From an uncultured Pelagibacteraceae bacterium (lineage in GTDB: Bacteria; Pseudomonadota; Alphaproteobacteria; Pelagibacterales; Pelagibacteraceae): a stretch of DNA of 52,024 nucleotides. The stretch is taken from NCBI GenBank assembly GCA_902617645.1, contig CACMXM010000002.1:1-52024 (forward strand). The letters run 5' to 3'. A program made the translations under genes and the position numbers. Shown piece after piece: positions 28,469-37,149 of the stretch (positions are counted from its first letter, which is position 1; each line of letters starts with the position of its first letter). The notes under the pieces are model-generated. The model was not told the origin of the DNA. It saw only the letters and a list, made by a program, of their open reading frames with translations, and did no database searches.

Positions 28469-28852
28469 TTATTTGTTATTTGTAAAAGCGCAGATTTTAT
28501 TTCCATCTAAATCGCGAATATATGAATAATATACACCAGAACCTTCTGGTCTTTCTCCGCCGCTTCCTTCGCTGCTACCGCCTGCTTTTAAACCGATCTC
28601 ATGAAATTTATCAACTATCTCTCTTGATGAAACAATAAAAGAAACTTGTGTTCCATTCCCGAAAGTAGCAGTTTTACCATTTGCTGGTTTTGTAACATAA
28701 AATTCTATCGTACCATCGCCATCTTTTTGCGTATATCCAGCACAAAATTCATCAGTATCTTTTCTTTTTAAATTTATAATTTGTAAAACTTCATCATAAA
28801 AATTAATGGCTTTATCTAGATTATTTGTGCCTACCATTACATACCCAATCAT
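28469..28852 (-). CDS. VOC/glyoxalase family protein
   Basis: GYVMVGTNNLDKAINFYDEVL...YSYIRDLDGNKICAF. Confidence 0.85.
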   Translation of the reverse strand: MIGYVMVGTNNLDKAINFYDEVLQIINLKRKDTDEFCAGYTQKDGDGTIEFYVTKPANGKTATFGNGTQVSFIVSSREIVDKFHEIGLKAGGSSEGSGGERPEGSGVYYSYIRDLDGNKICAFTNNK

Positions 28853-28853
28853 C

Positions 28854-30287
28854 TTAATTTTTCCATTCAGTGATAGTTTTCACTTCCAAATATTCATGTA
28901 AACCCCAGGTACCTCCTTCACGTCCATTTCCAGACTGTCTATAACCACCAAATGGAGTGCCAGAGTCCGCAGGTTTATGATTTACGTACACAATTCCAGA
29001 TCTTAATTTTTTTGAAACTCTTTTTGCTTTTTCTTTATCTTCAGTTTGCAAATAGTTTCCAAGACCATATTCAGTGTCATTTGTAATTTTTATTGCCTCC
29101 TCTTCATTCTCAAAGGGAATTATAGATAAAACTGGACCAAAAATTTCCTCTTTAGCAATTCTCATATCATTATTTACATCTGTGAACACTGTTGGCTTTA
29201 TAAAATATCCTTTTTTGAAATCTTCAGGTTTCTCAGGTCCACCAGCTACTAAAGTTGCACCTTCTTCAATTCCGCTCTTGATTAAACTTTGAATTTTATC
29301 GTATTGAGTTTTAGATATCACCGGACCTATATGTTCGCCAGCTTTTGATGCAAGATTTACTTTAATTTTATTAGCTTCATCTGCAGCTTCTTCTACTGCT
29401 CGTTTGTATATTGATTTTTCTACTAACATTCTTGTTGGTGCATCACATGATTGACCAGAGTTACTCATGACGTTTCGTATTCCATCTCTTACTGCATCAG
29501 GATAAGCATCAGCAAATACAATATTTCCACCTTTACCTCCAAGCTCTAAACAAACTCTTTTAATTGTATCAGCTGCATTTTTTGTAATTAACTTTCCAGC
29601 TCTTGTCGATCCAGTAAAGGAAACCATATCAACATCAGGATGTCCTGATAAATCTGTACCAACACCAGGCCCATCTCCGTTTACTAAATTAAACACACCC
29701 GCAGGAAATTTTGCTTCATGAATCATTTCTGCAAAAAGCATTGCTGATAAAGGAGCTATCTCAGAGGGTTTCAAAACCATTGTACAACCAGTTGCAAGTG
29801 CTGGCACAACTTTTAGAGCTATTTGATTAATTGGCCAGTTCCAAGGGGTAATTAAACCACATACACCAATTGGTTCATATACAATGTGATTAACAGATCC
29901 TTTGTCAAAACCAGGTTCAAAATTAAATTCTTTTAATCTTTTTATAAAATCTTCAATATGACCCGCACCTGATGCAGTTTGATTAGCTGAACACCAATCT
30001 TTTGGACAACCAAGTTCAGTTGATATGGCATCAGTCATTTCATCCCATCTAGATTTATAGATTTCTAATAATTTTTCTAAAAGTTTTATTCGTTCTTGCT
30101 TTGAAGTTTCTTTCCAAGTTTCAAAAGATGACTTTGCAGATTTTACAGCAAGATCAGTATCTTCTGAGCTACCTAGAGAAATTATTGCGCAAACTTCTTC
30201 AGTAGAGGGATTAATTACATCAAAATCTTTTGCTGTAATTGGATTGACCCATTGTCCATTTATATAAAATTTTTTTTTATCTTTCAT
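28854..30287 (-). CDS. Aldehyde dehydrogenase
   Basis: TPWNWP, FTGSTRAGK, LELGGKGGNIVF, NSGQSCDAPTRM, EEIFGPVL. Confidence 0.93.
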   Translation of the reverse strand: MKDKKKFYINGQWVNPITAKDFDVINPSTEEVCAIISLGSSEDTDLAVKSAKSSFETWKETSKQERIKLLEKLLEIYKSRWDEMTDAISTELGCPKDWCSANQTASGAGHIEDFIKRLKEFNFEPGFDKGSVNHIVYEPIGVCGLITPWNWPINQIALKVVPALATGCTMVLKPSEIAPLSAMLFAEMIHEAKFPAGVFNLVNGDGPGVGTDLSGHPDVDMVSFTGSTRAGKLITKNAADTIKRVCLELGGKGGNIVFADAYPDAVRDGIRNVMSNSGQSCDAPTRMLVEKSIYKRAVEEAADEANKIKVNLASKAGEHIGPVISKTQYDKIQSLIKSGIEEGATLVAGGPEKPEDFKKGYFIKPTVFTDVNNDMRIAKEEIFGPVLSIIPFENEEEAIKITNDTEYGLGNYLQTEDKEKAKRVSKKLRSGIVYVNHKPADSGTPFGGYRQSGNGREGGTWGLHEYLEVKTITEWKN

Positions 30288-30298
30288 AATTTATTTTT

Positions 30299-31027
30299 TT
30301 AATTTTGATAATCAGGTTCTTCTTTATCTAAAATTAATCTGATCTGATCTAAATGTGCCCTTCCCATATCAGAAGGATAGTTTGACCATTCTTGTGCCGT
30401 TTTTTCTGCCACTTCATGTGATGCTACATTTAATTCTTTACCAGTTGCTAAAGCTGTTAAATATGTCTCTGCAGATTTTTCAAAATAATATAATGCATCA
30501 AATCCATCCGAAACAGTTTCACCAGTGGTTAAAATTCCATGATTTGACATTAAAAGATTTTGTTTATTTCCCAATGCAGCTGCCATTTTTAGCGATTCTT
30601 CTTCAAAACCCATACCACCATACTCATTATATATAGATACTCTGTTATAAAACCTCATCGTATTTTGATCTATTGGAGGAAGAGTAGGGTTTTTCAAAGC
30701 AGAAAGAGCTGTCGCGTATTTTGAATGGACATGAAATATACATTTTGCATGAGGTACTTTTTGGTGAATTGTCCCATGAATATTTATTGCAGTAGCATCC
30801 ACAAGGTCGGGCTTTTTTTTTAATTCCTCAATATTTTCTTTGGTAACCAAAATTAAATCGCTTACTTTCATTTGGCTAAAATGAATACCTGATTTATTAA
30901 CTAAAAATTCATCAGTTGAACCAGGCACACATGCGCTAAAGTGATTTGCAACTCCCTCATTCATATTCAATCTAGCGGTCCATCTAAAGGTAGCTGCTAA
31001 ATCTCTTTTTAATTCTGTTATTTCCAT
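30299..31027 (-). CDS. Class II aldolase/adducin family protein
   Basis: NEGVANHFSACVPG, HVHSKYATALSA, LMSNHGIL. Confidence 0.9.
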   Translation of the reverse strand: MEITELKRDLAATFRWTARLNMNEGVANHFSACVPGSTDEFLVNKSGIHFSQMKVSDLILVTKENIEELKKKPDLVDATAINIHGTIHQKVPHAKCIFHVHSKYATALSALKNPTLPPIDQNTMRFYNRVSIYNEYGGMGFEEESLKMAAALGNKQNLLMSNHGILTTGETVSDGFDALYYFEKSAETYLTALATGKELNVASHEVAEKTAQEWSNYPSDMGRAHLDQIRLILDKEEPDYQN

Positions 31028-31060
31028 ATTAATTATAATAAACTATACCATTAATAAATT

Positions 31061-31945
31061 ATGAACAATAAAGTATTTATATCGTGTGCAGTTACTGGAT
31101 CTGGTGATACTGCTAAAAAACATCCTGATTTACCAAAGACACCAGAACAAATAGCAAAATCTGCAATCGAAGCAGCAAAAGCAGGCGCAGCGATTGCACA
31201 TATACATGTTAGAGAGGAAGATGGAACACCAAGTAGAAGATTAGAGTTATACAAAGAAGTAGTCGATAGAATCAGATCATCAGACACAGATGTAGTTCTA
31301 AATCTTACAACTGGAATGGGTGGTGATTTAGATATTGGAGAAAATAGCCCACTTCAATTTGGTCCATTAACTGATATGGCGAATGTAATGGAAAGAATTG
31401 CAAATGCCGAACAGTTCTTGCCTGAGATTTGTACTCTTGATTGTGGGACTTTAAATTTTGGAGATGGATCTGTTATTACAATCAATACCCCAAGAGATTT
31501 AAGAAAAGCAGCAAAAAGACTCCAAGAAATAAAAGTTAAACCAGAGATAGAAGCTTTTGATTTAGGAAATATGTGGTTTGGAGCTCAGTTATATCAAGAG
31601 GGATTGCTCAGTGATCCCCCAATGTTCCAAATGTGTTTAGGCATTCCTTGGGGTGCACCCGCTACACCTTTAGCAATGCAAGCAATGAAAGATATTATGC
31701 CGAAAGAGGCAGTGTGGAGTGGTTTTGCAATTTCTAAAAATGAAATGCCTTATGTTGCTCAAACAGTAGTAATGGGTGGAAACCCAAGAGTAGGGCTGGA
31801 GGATAATTTATATATTTCAAAAGGAAAGTTAGCTACAAATGCTCAACTAGTTGAAAAGGCAAGAAGAATTGTTGAGGACTTAGGAGCTTCAGTAATGACG
31901 CCTGCCGAAACTAGAGAAAAGTTAAAATTAGTAAAGCATAAATAA
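31061..31945 (+). CDS. Beta-keto acid cleavage enzyme (BKACE, DUF849), dehydrocarnitine cleavage candidate
   Basis: ISCAVTGSG, AAIAHIHVRE Zn-binding HxH, CTLDCGTLNFG. Confidence 0.85.
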   Translation: MNNKVFISCAVTGSGDTAKKHPDLPKTPEQIAKSAIEAAKAGAAIAHIHVREEDGTPSRRLELYKEVVDRIRSSDTDVVLNLTTGMGGDLDIGENSPLQFGPLTDMANVMERIANAEQFLPEICTLDCGTLNFGDGSVITINTPRDLRKAAKRLQEIKVKPEIEAFDLGNMWFGAQLYQEGLLSDPPMFQMCLGIPWGAPATPLAMQAMKDIMPKEAVWSGFAISKNEMPYVAQTVVMGGNPRVGLEDNLYISKGKLATNAQLVEKARRIVEDLGASVMTPAETREKLKLVKHK

Positions 31946-32025
31946 AAACCTTTCAAACTATATCCTGTGGCAACTTGCTCCAATATTAGAGTTGATAAGA
32001 TAACTTTTAATACTAAATAACCTGT

Positions 32026-32469
32026 ATGAATTTAAAATATATAATCAGCAGATCTTTAATAACCATTTCAATTACTTTATTACCAAATTTGTTGAACGCA
32101 GCAGATGTAACAATTGAGATGCTTAATAAATTAGGAAAAGAGAGTATGATTTACTCGCAAAAAATTGTAAAAGTAAATTCAGGTGATACAGTTTTTTGGA
32201 AAGCGACAACCAAAGGTCATAACGTAGAGTTTATAAAAGGTGGGTTTCCTACTGGTGTTGAAAAATTCAAATCTAAAATGAACAAAGATGCTGAATATAA
32301 ATTTACTGTGCCAGGTATTTATGCTTATTGGTGCACACCTCATAAAAGTATGGGGATGATTGGATTTGTTGTTGTTGATGGAGATAAATCAAATTTAGAG
32401 GCTATAAAAGCACTTAAATTTTTTGGAAAATCAAAAAAAATTGCTCCAGATTTAATAAATCAATTATAA
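32026..32469 (+). CDS. Pseudoazurin-like cupredoxin (type 1 blue copper)
   Basis: Signal peptide; KGHNVEFIKGGFP; YWCTPHKSMGMIG copper ligands. Confidence 0.88.
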   Translation: MNLKYIISRSLITISITLLPNLLNAADVTIEMLNKLGKESMIYSQKIVKVNSGDTVFWKATTKGHNVEFIKGGFPTGVEKFKSKMNKDAEYKFTVPGIYAYWCTPHKSMGMIGFVVVDGDKSNLEAIKALKFFGKSKKIAPDLINQL

Positions 32470-33522
32470 TTAATTAGTTTTAACTGCTTCTTTTAAATGC
32501 TCTTTGGCAAGTGCTTTAGATAATTCTTTTTGGGTTAGATAACCCCTAGTGTTTCCACTTTTATCTACAACCTCACAGTTTGCATTTGAACAAACTACTT
32601 GTGGTAGGAATTCCTCTATAAATTGATCTTCATTTATTTTAACAAGATTTGATTTGTCAATATTATCAACCTCATTTACTGATTTCATTATTATTTTGGC
32701 CTTTATAACTTTTGCTCTATTTACATCTTTAACAAATGCTGAAACATAATCATCTGCAGGTTTCATTATTATTTCTATTGGGGTTCCGACTTGAACTAAT
32801 CTTCCTCCATTTAAAATTCCAATATGATCACCTAATTTTAAAGATTCATCTAAATCATGTGTAATGAAAACTATCGTTTTTTTTAATTCGCCTTGTAAAT
32901 CAAGCAACTGCTTTTGCATGTCACTTCTTATTAAAGGGTCAAGTGCTGAAAAAGCTTCATCCATTAATAATATGTCAGTGTCAGTAGCAAGCGCTCTTGC
33001 TAAACCAACTCTTTGTTGCATACCTCCAGATAGTTGGTTTGGGTATTGGTTTTCAAAGCCACTTAAACCAACAGCTTCTATTTTTTCCATAGCAACTTTA
33101 TTTTTATCCTCAGGTTTTTTACCCTGAACCTCAAGTCCGTAACCCACATTTTCTAAAACAGTTTTATGTGGAAATAGCCCAAATCTTTGAAAAACCATGC
33201 TCATTTTATGTCTTCTAAAATCTATTAATCTATTTTTGTCTAAACTCATCACATCAGTACCTTCTACAGAAACCACACCTGATGTTGGGTCGATTAAACG
33301 ATTAATATGTCTAATTAAAGTAGATTTACCTGAGCCAGATAAGCCCATACATACAAATGTTTCACCTTCTTCAATCTTAAGTGACACATTATCTAAACCT
33401 ACTGTATGTCCTGTTTTTTCTAAAACTTCTTCTTTAGTAGCACCTTCTTGAACCATCGGAAGAATCTTCTTTGGAGAGGGACCAAATATTTTATAAACGT
33501 TATTAATTTCAATTTTACTCAT
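32470..33522 (-). CDS. Second glycine betaine/proline ABC ATP-binding protein (ProV family), orphan
   Basis: GLSGSGKST, LSGGMQQRVGLARALA, LLMDEAFSALDP; no permease or binding protein beside it. Confidence 0.9.
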   Translation of the reverse strand: MSKIEINNVYKIFGPSPKKILPMVQEGATKEEVLEKTGHTVGLDNVSLKIEEGETFVCMGLSGSGKSTLIRHINRLIDPTSGVVSVEGTDVMSLDKNRLIDFRRHKMSMVFQRFGLFPHKTVLENVGYGLEVQGKKPEDKNKVAMEKIEAVGLSGFENQYPNQLSGGMQQRVGLARALATDTDILLMDEAFSALDPLIRSDMQKQLLDLQGELKKTIVFITHDLDESLKLGDHIGILNGGRLVQVGTPIEIIMKPADDYVSAFVKDVNRAKVIKAKIIMKSVNEVDNIDKSNLVKINEDQFIEEFLPQVVCSNANCEVVDKSGNTRGYLTQKELSKALAKEHLKEAVKTN

Positions 33523-33534
33523 TTTTCATAAAGT

Positions 33535-33570
33535 TTTAACAGTTGTTAAAGTTTGTTGCAAAGTAACAAA
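33535..33570. promoter_or_regulatory. Two adjacent inverted repeats: TTTAACA-GT-TGTTAAA and TTTGTT-N7-AACAAA
   Basis: Tandem dyads in the divergent proV2/GBBH intergenic region. Confidence 0.5.
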
Positions 33571-33618
33571 TTTTATTTTTGATATTATTAAAAAAAACAA
33601 TAATTTATCAACTATAAA

Positions 33619-33646
33619 TTGCATTGAAAATGTAAATAAGTATAAT
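33619..33646 (+). promoter_or_regulatory. Candidate sigma70-type promoter for GBBH gene (TTGCAT-N16-TATAAT)
   Basis: Perfect -10 hexamer, plausible -35, just upstream of the start at 33658. Confidence 0.55.
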
Positions 33647-33657
33647 AGATCTTAACC

Positions 33658-34782
33658 ATGTTTAGTATTTCAAAACTTGAAAAAAATGGAACTTACTTAA
33701 GAATTCTTTGGAGCGATGGAGAAGAAAGTAAATTTAATTATTTATGGTTAAGAGATAATTGTCCAACGGCTCACGACAAAGATTCTAGGCATAGAATGTT
33801 TGATATATTAAACGTTTCTAAAAATTTAAATCCAACAGAATATAAAGTAAATGATGAGGGTAAACTAGAAATAGTTTGGAGCGAGGGAAATCATACAAGT
33901 TTTTACGACATTAATTGGTTAAGAAAAAACTGTTACACAATCAAAAATAAACAAAAATACATTTCTCCATACCAACTTTGGGATAAATCGATTGAAAAAA
34001 ATATTAAGTCAATAAGTATTGATTGCGATGAAATCATGTCTTCAGAGGAAGGTTTAATAAAGTGGTTAAAACTTCTTCACTATAAAGGAATAGCTTTAGT
34101 AAATAACGCACCAACAAAAGAAAAGTCAGCTTTTGAAGTTTTAAACAGAATTAGTCACACAAGAGAAACTTTTTTTAAAACACCTTTTGAAGTTATAAAT
34201 ATACCTAAACCAAATAACTCAGCCTATACAGCTCACGCATTGAAAAATCATATGGATTTACCTTGGTTTGAAAATCCACCAGGCTACCAGTTTTTACATT
34301 GTCTTATAAACTCTGCTAATGGAGGGGATTCTTCAGCAGTTGATGGTTTTGCTGTTGCAGATTACTTAAAAAATAATGAAAAGGATATTTTTGATACTTT
34401 GGTAAATGTACCGTTAAAATTTAGAGATAAAGATTATACCCAGCAAGCCCACAGAAGTTTTTATGCACCTGCAATAAGTTTAACTAAAGATGGTGATTAT
34501 AATGATATTAGATTTAGTGTTGCAACCATGGATGCATTAGATTGTCATCCAGATGTAATGGACCAAGTTTATTTCGCACATCATAGATTTGGCAATCTGT
34601 TACATGATGATAGATTTGTTATTAATTTCAGACTAAATCCAGGGGACATATACTCTTTTAATAACAGAAGAGTTTTGCACGGCAGAACAGCATTCGATCC
34701 TAACTCAGGACATAGACACCTACAAGGTTACTATATGGATCGTGATGAAATAATAGGAAGACTCAGTTATCTTTCACAATAA
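33658..34782 (+). CDS. Gamma-butyrobetaine hydroxylase-like 2OG-Fe(II) dioxygenase
   Basis: WLRDNCP N-terminal domain; HMDLPW HxD; RRVLHGRTAF distal His; TauD-like core. Confidence 0.85.
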   Translation: MFSISKLEKNGTYLRILWSDGEESKFNYLWLRDNCPTAHDKDSRHRMFDILNVSKNLNPTEYKVNDEGKLEIVWSEGNHTSFYDINWLRKNCYTIKNKQKYISPYQLWDKSIEKNIKSISIDCDEIMSSEEGLIKWLKLLHYKGIALVNNAPTKEKSAFEVLNRISHTRETFFKTPFEVINIPKPNNSAYTAHALKNHMDLPWFENPPGYQFLHCLINSANGGDSSAVDGFAVADYLKNNEKDIFDTLVNVPLKFRDKDYTQQAHRSFYAPAISLTKDGDYNDIRFSVATMDALDCHPDVMDQVYFAHHRFGNLLHDDRFVINFRLNPGDIYSFNNRRVLHGRTAFDPNSGHRHLQGYYMDRDEIIGRLSYLSQ

Positions 34783-35436
34783 TTATAAATTTTCAATAAT
34801 AAGATTTTTTCCTAAAAATTTTATTCTAACTTTTTTATCTTTTAGTGTGTAAAAATAAATAGGTTTTTTTATTTTTATAAGTTTTCTATTAGCAAGAAAT
34901 TTTTTTTCTAAAACTAATAATCTAAGGTACTTTAATTTACTTTTTTGTAAAATAAGTTTTATTGAAGTGGTCGAAGAAAAAACTAGTCCTAAATTTAAAT
35001 TTTTTTTAATTTTATTTAAATTTGAAATATTTTTTTCATTAAAAGAAGTTATACTATAATGTTTTAATCTATTTATAATTGAAATAAGATCTAAAAAATT
35101 TTTTTTTGTAAATTTTGATTTAATTTCAAGCATTAAGTAATTTTTTTTCGAAATTTTAACTATTTCATTCAAAGTTGGAATATGCATTTTATATTTTGAT
35201 GCTATTTTATTTATATCTTTATATTTTAAATTTTTTATTAACTTTTTACTCTTAAATCGTTTAAGACTAAAATCATGGTAACAAACAATTTTATTATCTA
35301 AAGTTGTATGTAAATCAGTTTCAATTCCATAATTTTTTTTAAAGCAAAACTTAAAGGCTTGAATTGAATTTTCTTTGAAAGTTTTTTTTGCTAGTCCTCT
35401 GTGAACAATATTATGACCTTGTCTGTTATATCTCAT
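34783..35436 (-). CDS. Glycerophosphodiester phosphodiesterase family protein
   Basis: VHRGLAKKTFKENSIQAF...GIETDLHTTLDNKIVCYHDFSLKR. Confidence 0.85.
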   Translation of the reverse strand: MRYNRQGHNIVHRGLAKKTFKENSIQAFKFCFKKNYGIETDLHTTLDNKIVCYHDFSLKRFKSKKLIKNLKYKDINKIASKYKMHIPTLNEIVKISKKNYLMLEIKSKFTKKNFLDLISIINRLKHYSITSFNEKNISNLNKIKKNLNLGLVFSSTTSIKLILQKSKLKYLRLLVLEKKFLANRKLIKIKKPIYFYTLKDKKVRIKFLGKNLIIENL

Positions 35437-36367
35437 AACCTTTCTTTTCAGGTTCTTTATCTATAAGTTCGGTTGGAAAACCCTTTGCTCTAAAGTCTAT
35501 TTTATTTTTATCCTCCATTCTTTTAACTATCATTGAAGACCAGGCACGAGGACCATAGTTTTTCAAACCTTCCTGAAAAATTTTTACAATCATTGGTGAT
35601 ATTTCTAAAGATGAATTAAGATTTTTTGCTAAATTATCAAATAAGGAAGTATCTTTTAAAACTAAATCCATTGTAAAATTTATATTATAGGAACCATTTA
35701 ATATTACTTGGCTTTCTGTTTCGTGCACAAATGAATTTCCAGAGGAAATAGCAATTCCCTTAAAAGTTTTTTCTAAATCCAAATTAGATTTTTTTGCAAC
35801 AGTCCAAGCTTCACCTAATGCAACTAAATGAACTGATGCTAAGTAATTTGTTATAACTTTCAAAACGGAGGCAGAACCTAATTCTCCAGTATGAAGAATT
35901 TTTTCACCCATTGCAGAAAGAGGAGAAAAAATTTTTTCAAATGCTGATCTTTCTCCACCAACAAATATTGCTATATTTCCTGTATCAGCTCTATGGCACC
36001 CACCACTTACCGGTCCATCAAGAGCAAATGCTTTTTTTTGTTTAACTAACTTTCCAATTCTTTTTACCTCGTTTTCATCCGTTGTACTCATTTCGAGCCA
36101 TATCTTATTCTCTGACAATCCATTAATTACACCGTCTTTAGACTCCATTACTTCTCTGCATATTTCAGGCGATGGTAAGCATGTAATAATTAGATCAGAG
36201 TCTTGAGTAAGTTCTTTTGGATTTTTTGAAATACTTGCTCCTTTTGAACTTAAATTTTCCATTGTTTTTGGGTCAAGATCATAAACAGTCAATTTGAAGT
36301 TGTTTCTCAATAGACTGCCTGCAAGTTTCCCACCAACATTTCCTAGGCCTATAAAACCAATTTTCAT
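35426..36367 (-). CDS. 3-hydroxyisobutyrate dehydrogenase family NAD-binding protein
   Basis: GFIGLGNVGGKLA, LDGPVSGG, KVITNYL. Confidence 0.9.
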   Translation of the reverse strand: MKIGFIGLGNVGGKLAGSLLRNNFKLTVYDLDPKTMENLSSKGASISKNPKELTQDSDLIITCLPSPEICREVMESKDGVINGLSENKIWLEMSTTDENEVKRIGKLVKQKKAFALDGPVSGGCHRADTGNIAIFVGGERSAFEKIFSPLSAMGEKILHTGELGSASVLKVITNYLASVHLVALGEAWTVAKKSNLDLEKTFKGIAISSGNSFVHETESQVILNGSYNINFTMDLVLKDTSLFDNLAKNLNSSLEISPMIVKIFQEGLKNYGPRAWSSMIVKRMEDKNKIDFRAKGFPTELIDKEPEKKGYEI

Positions 36368-36424
36368 TTGCGTCCTTATTGTAAAGTTAATTTATTTTTC
36401 ACATGTTATATTGTTTACGTAAGA

Positions 36425-36898
36425 ATGTATTTATATAAAAATAAACTTGTAATATTAATCTTTTTAAGTTTTTGTTTTCAGTCTATTTGTAATGCTGAGT
36501 TAATCAAACCAAAAAACTCAATTAAGCCGTTAGAGGTTGTAGAGATACAATTAAATGGGTTAAAAAATAATAATGAACCGTACGAAGACTTTGGTATTGA
36601 GCAAACATGGGAGTTTGCACACCCAAATAATAAAAAATATACAGGTCCACTGGAAAAATTTAAGTCAATGCTCAAAAGTGATATGTATGAAATGTTAATT
36701 AATCACATTGAAAATAAAATAGATATTATTTCTGCATCAGAAAATAGTGCAACCTATAGAGTTACTGTTTTAGATGATAAGAAAAAATACTATCAATTCG
36801 AATGGGTGGTTAAAAAATATGACAAATCTGGTCCACTCAAAAACTGCTGGTTAACAAGCGGTGTCTCACAACCAATGCCACTAGGATCGTCAATTTAA
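36425..36898 (+). CDS. DUF4864-like secreted protein
   Basis: Listed ORF begins at a TTG at 36368; the signal peptide starts at Met 36425 (MYLYKNKLVILIFLSFCFQSICNA), a more likely start. Confidence 0.65.
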   Translation: MYLYKNKLVILIFLSFCFQSICNAELIKPKNSIKPLEVVEIQLNGLKNNNEPYEDFGIEQTWEFAHPNNKKYTGPLEKFKSMLKSDMYEMLINHIENKIDIISASENSATYRVTVLDDKKKYYQFEWVVKKYDKSGPLKNCWLTSGVSQPMPLGSSI

Positions 36899-37105
36899 AT
36901 GAAAAAAAAACCTTTTTATGAAAGAGTTCCAATTTTGATGATAATTTTATGCGTACCAACAATAGGTTCCACTCAACTTGGTTGGTATTTCTTTGGTAAG
37001 CAATTTGGCCTCAACTTAGGCATGATAGTAGGATGTATAAGTGTAACTGTGGCTGCGTATTTGATGTATATAAAAGGATGGAGAGATGAGGATGATGACT
37101 ATTAA
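36899..37105 (+). CDS. Small membrane protein, two predicted TM segments
   Basis: 68 aa, immediately follows the upstream stop, acidic C-terminal tail. Confidence 0.7.
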   Translation: MKKKPFYERVPILMIILCVPTIGSTQLGWYFFGKQFGLNLGMIVGCISVTVAAYLMYIKGWRDEDDDY

Positions 37106-37107
37106 AA

Positions 37108-37128
37108 TTTTGTTTCGTTCAAACAAAA
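37108..37128. promoter_or_regulatory. Inverted repeat TTTTGTTT-CGTTC-AAACAAAA upstream of DMGDH gene
   Basis: 8-bp perfect arms, 5-nt loop, in the 44-bp gap. Confidence 0.4.
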
Positions 37129-37149
37129 AATCTAGTAGGAATCGGTTTT

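Noticed and set aside
31051-31287. Antisense ORF over the 5' end of the BKACE gene
   Set aside because: BKACE protein has clear family motifs; antisense reading has none.
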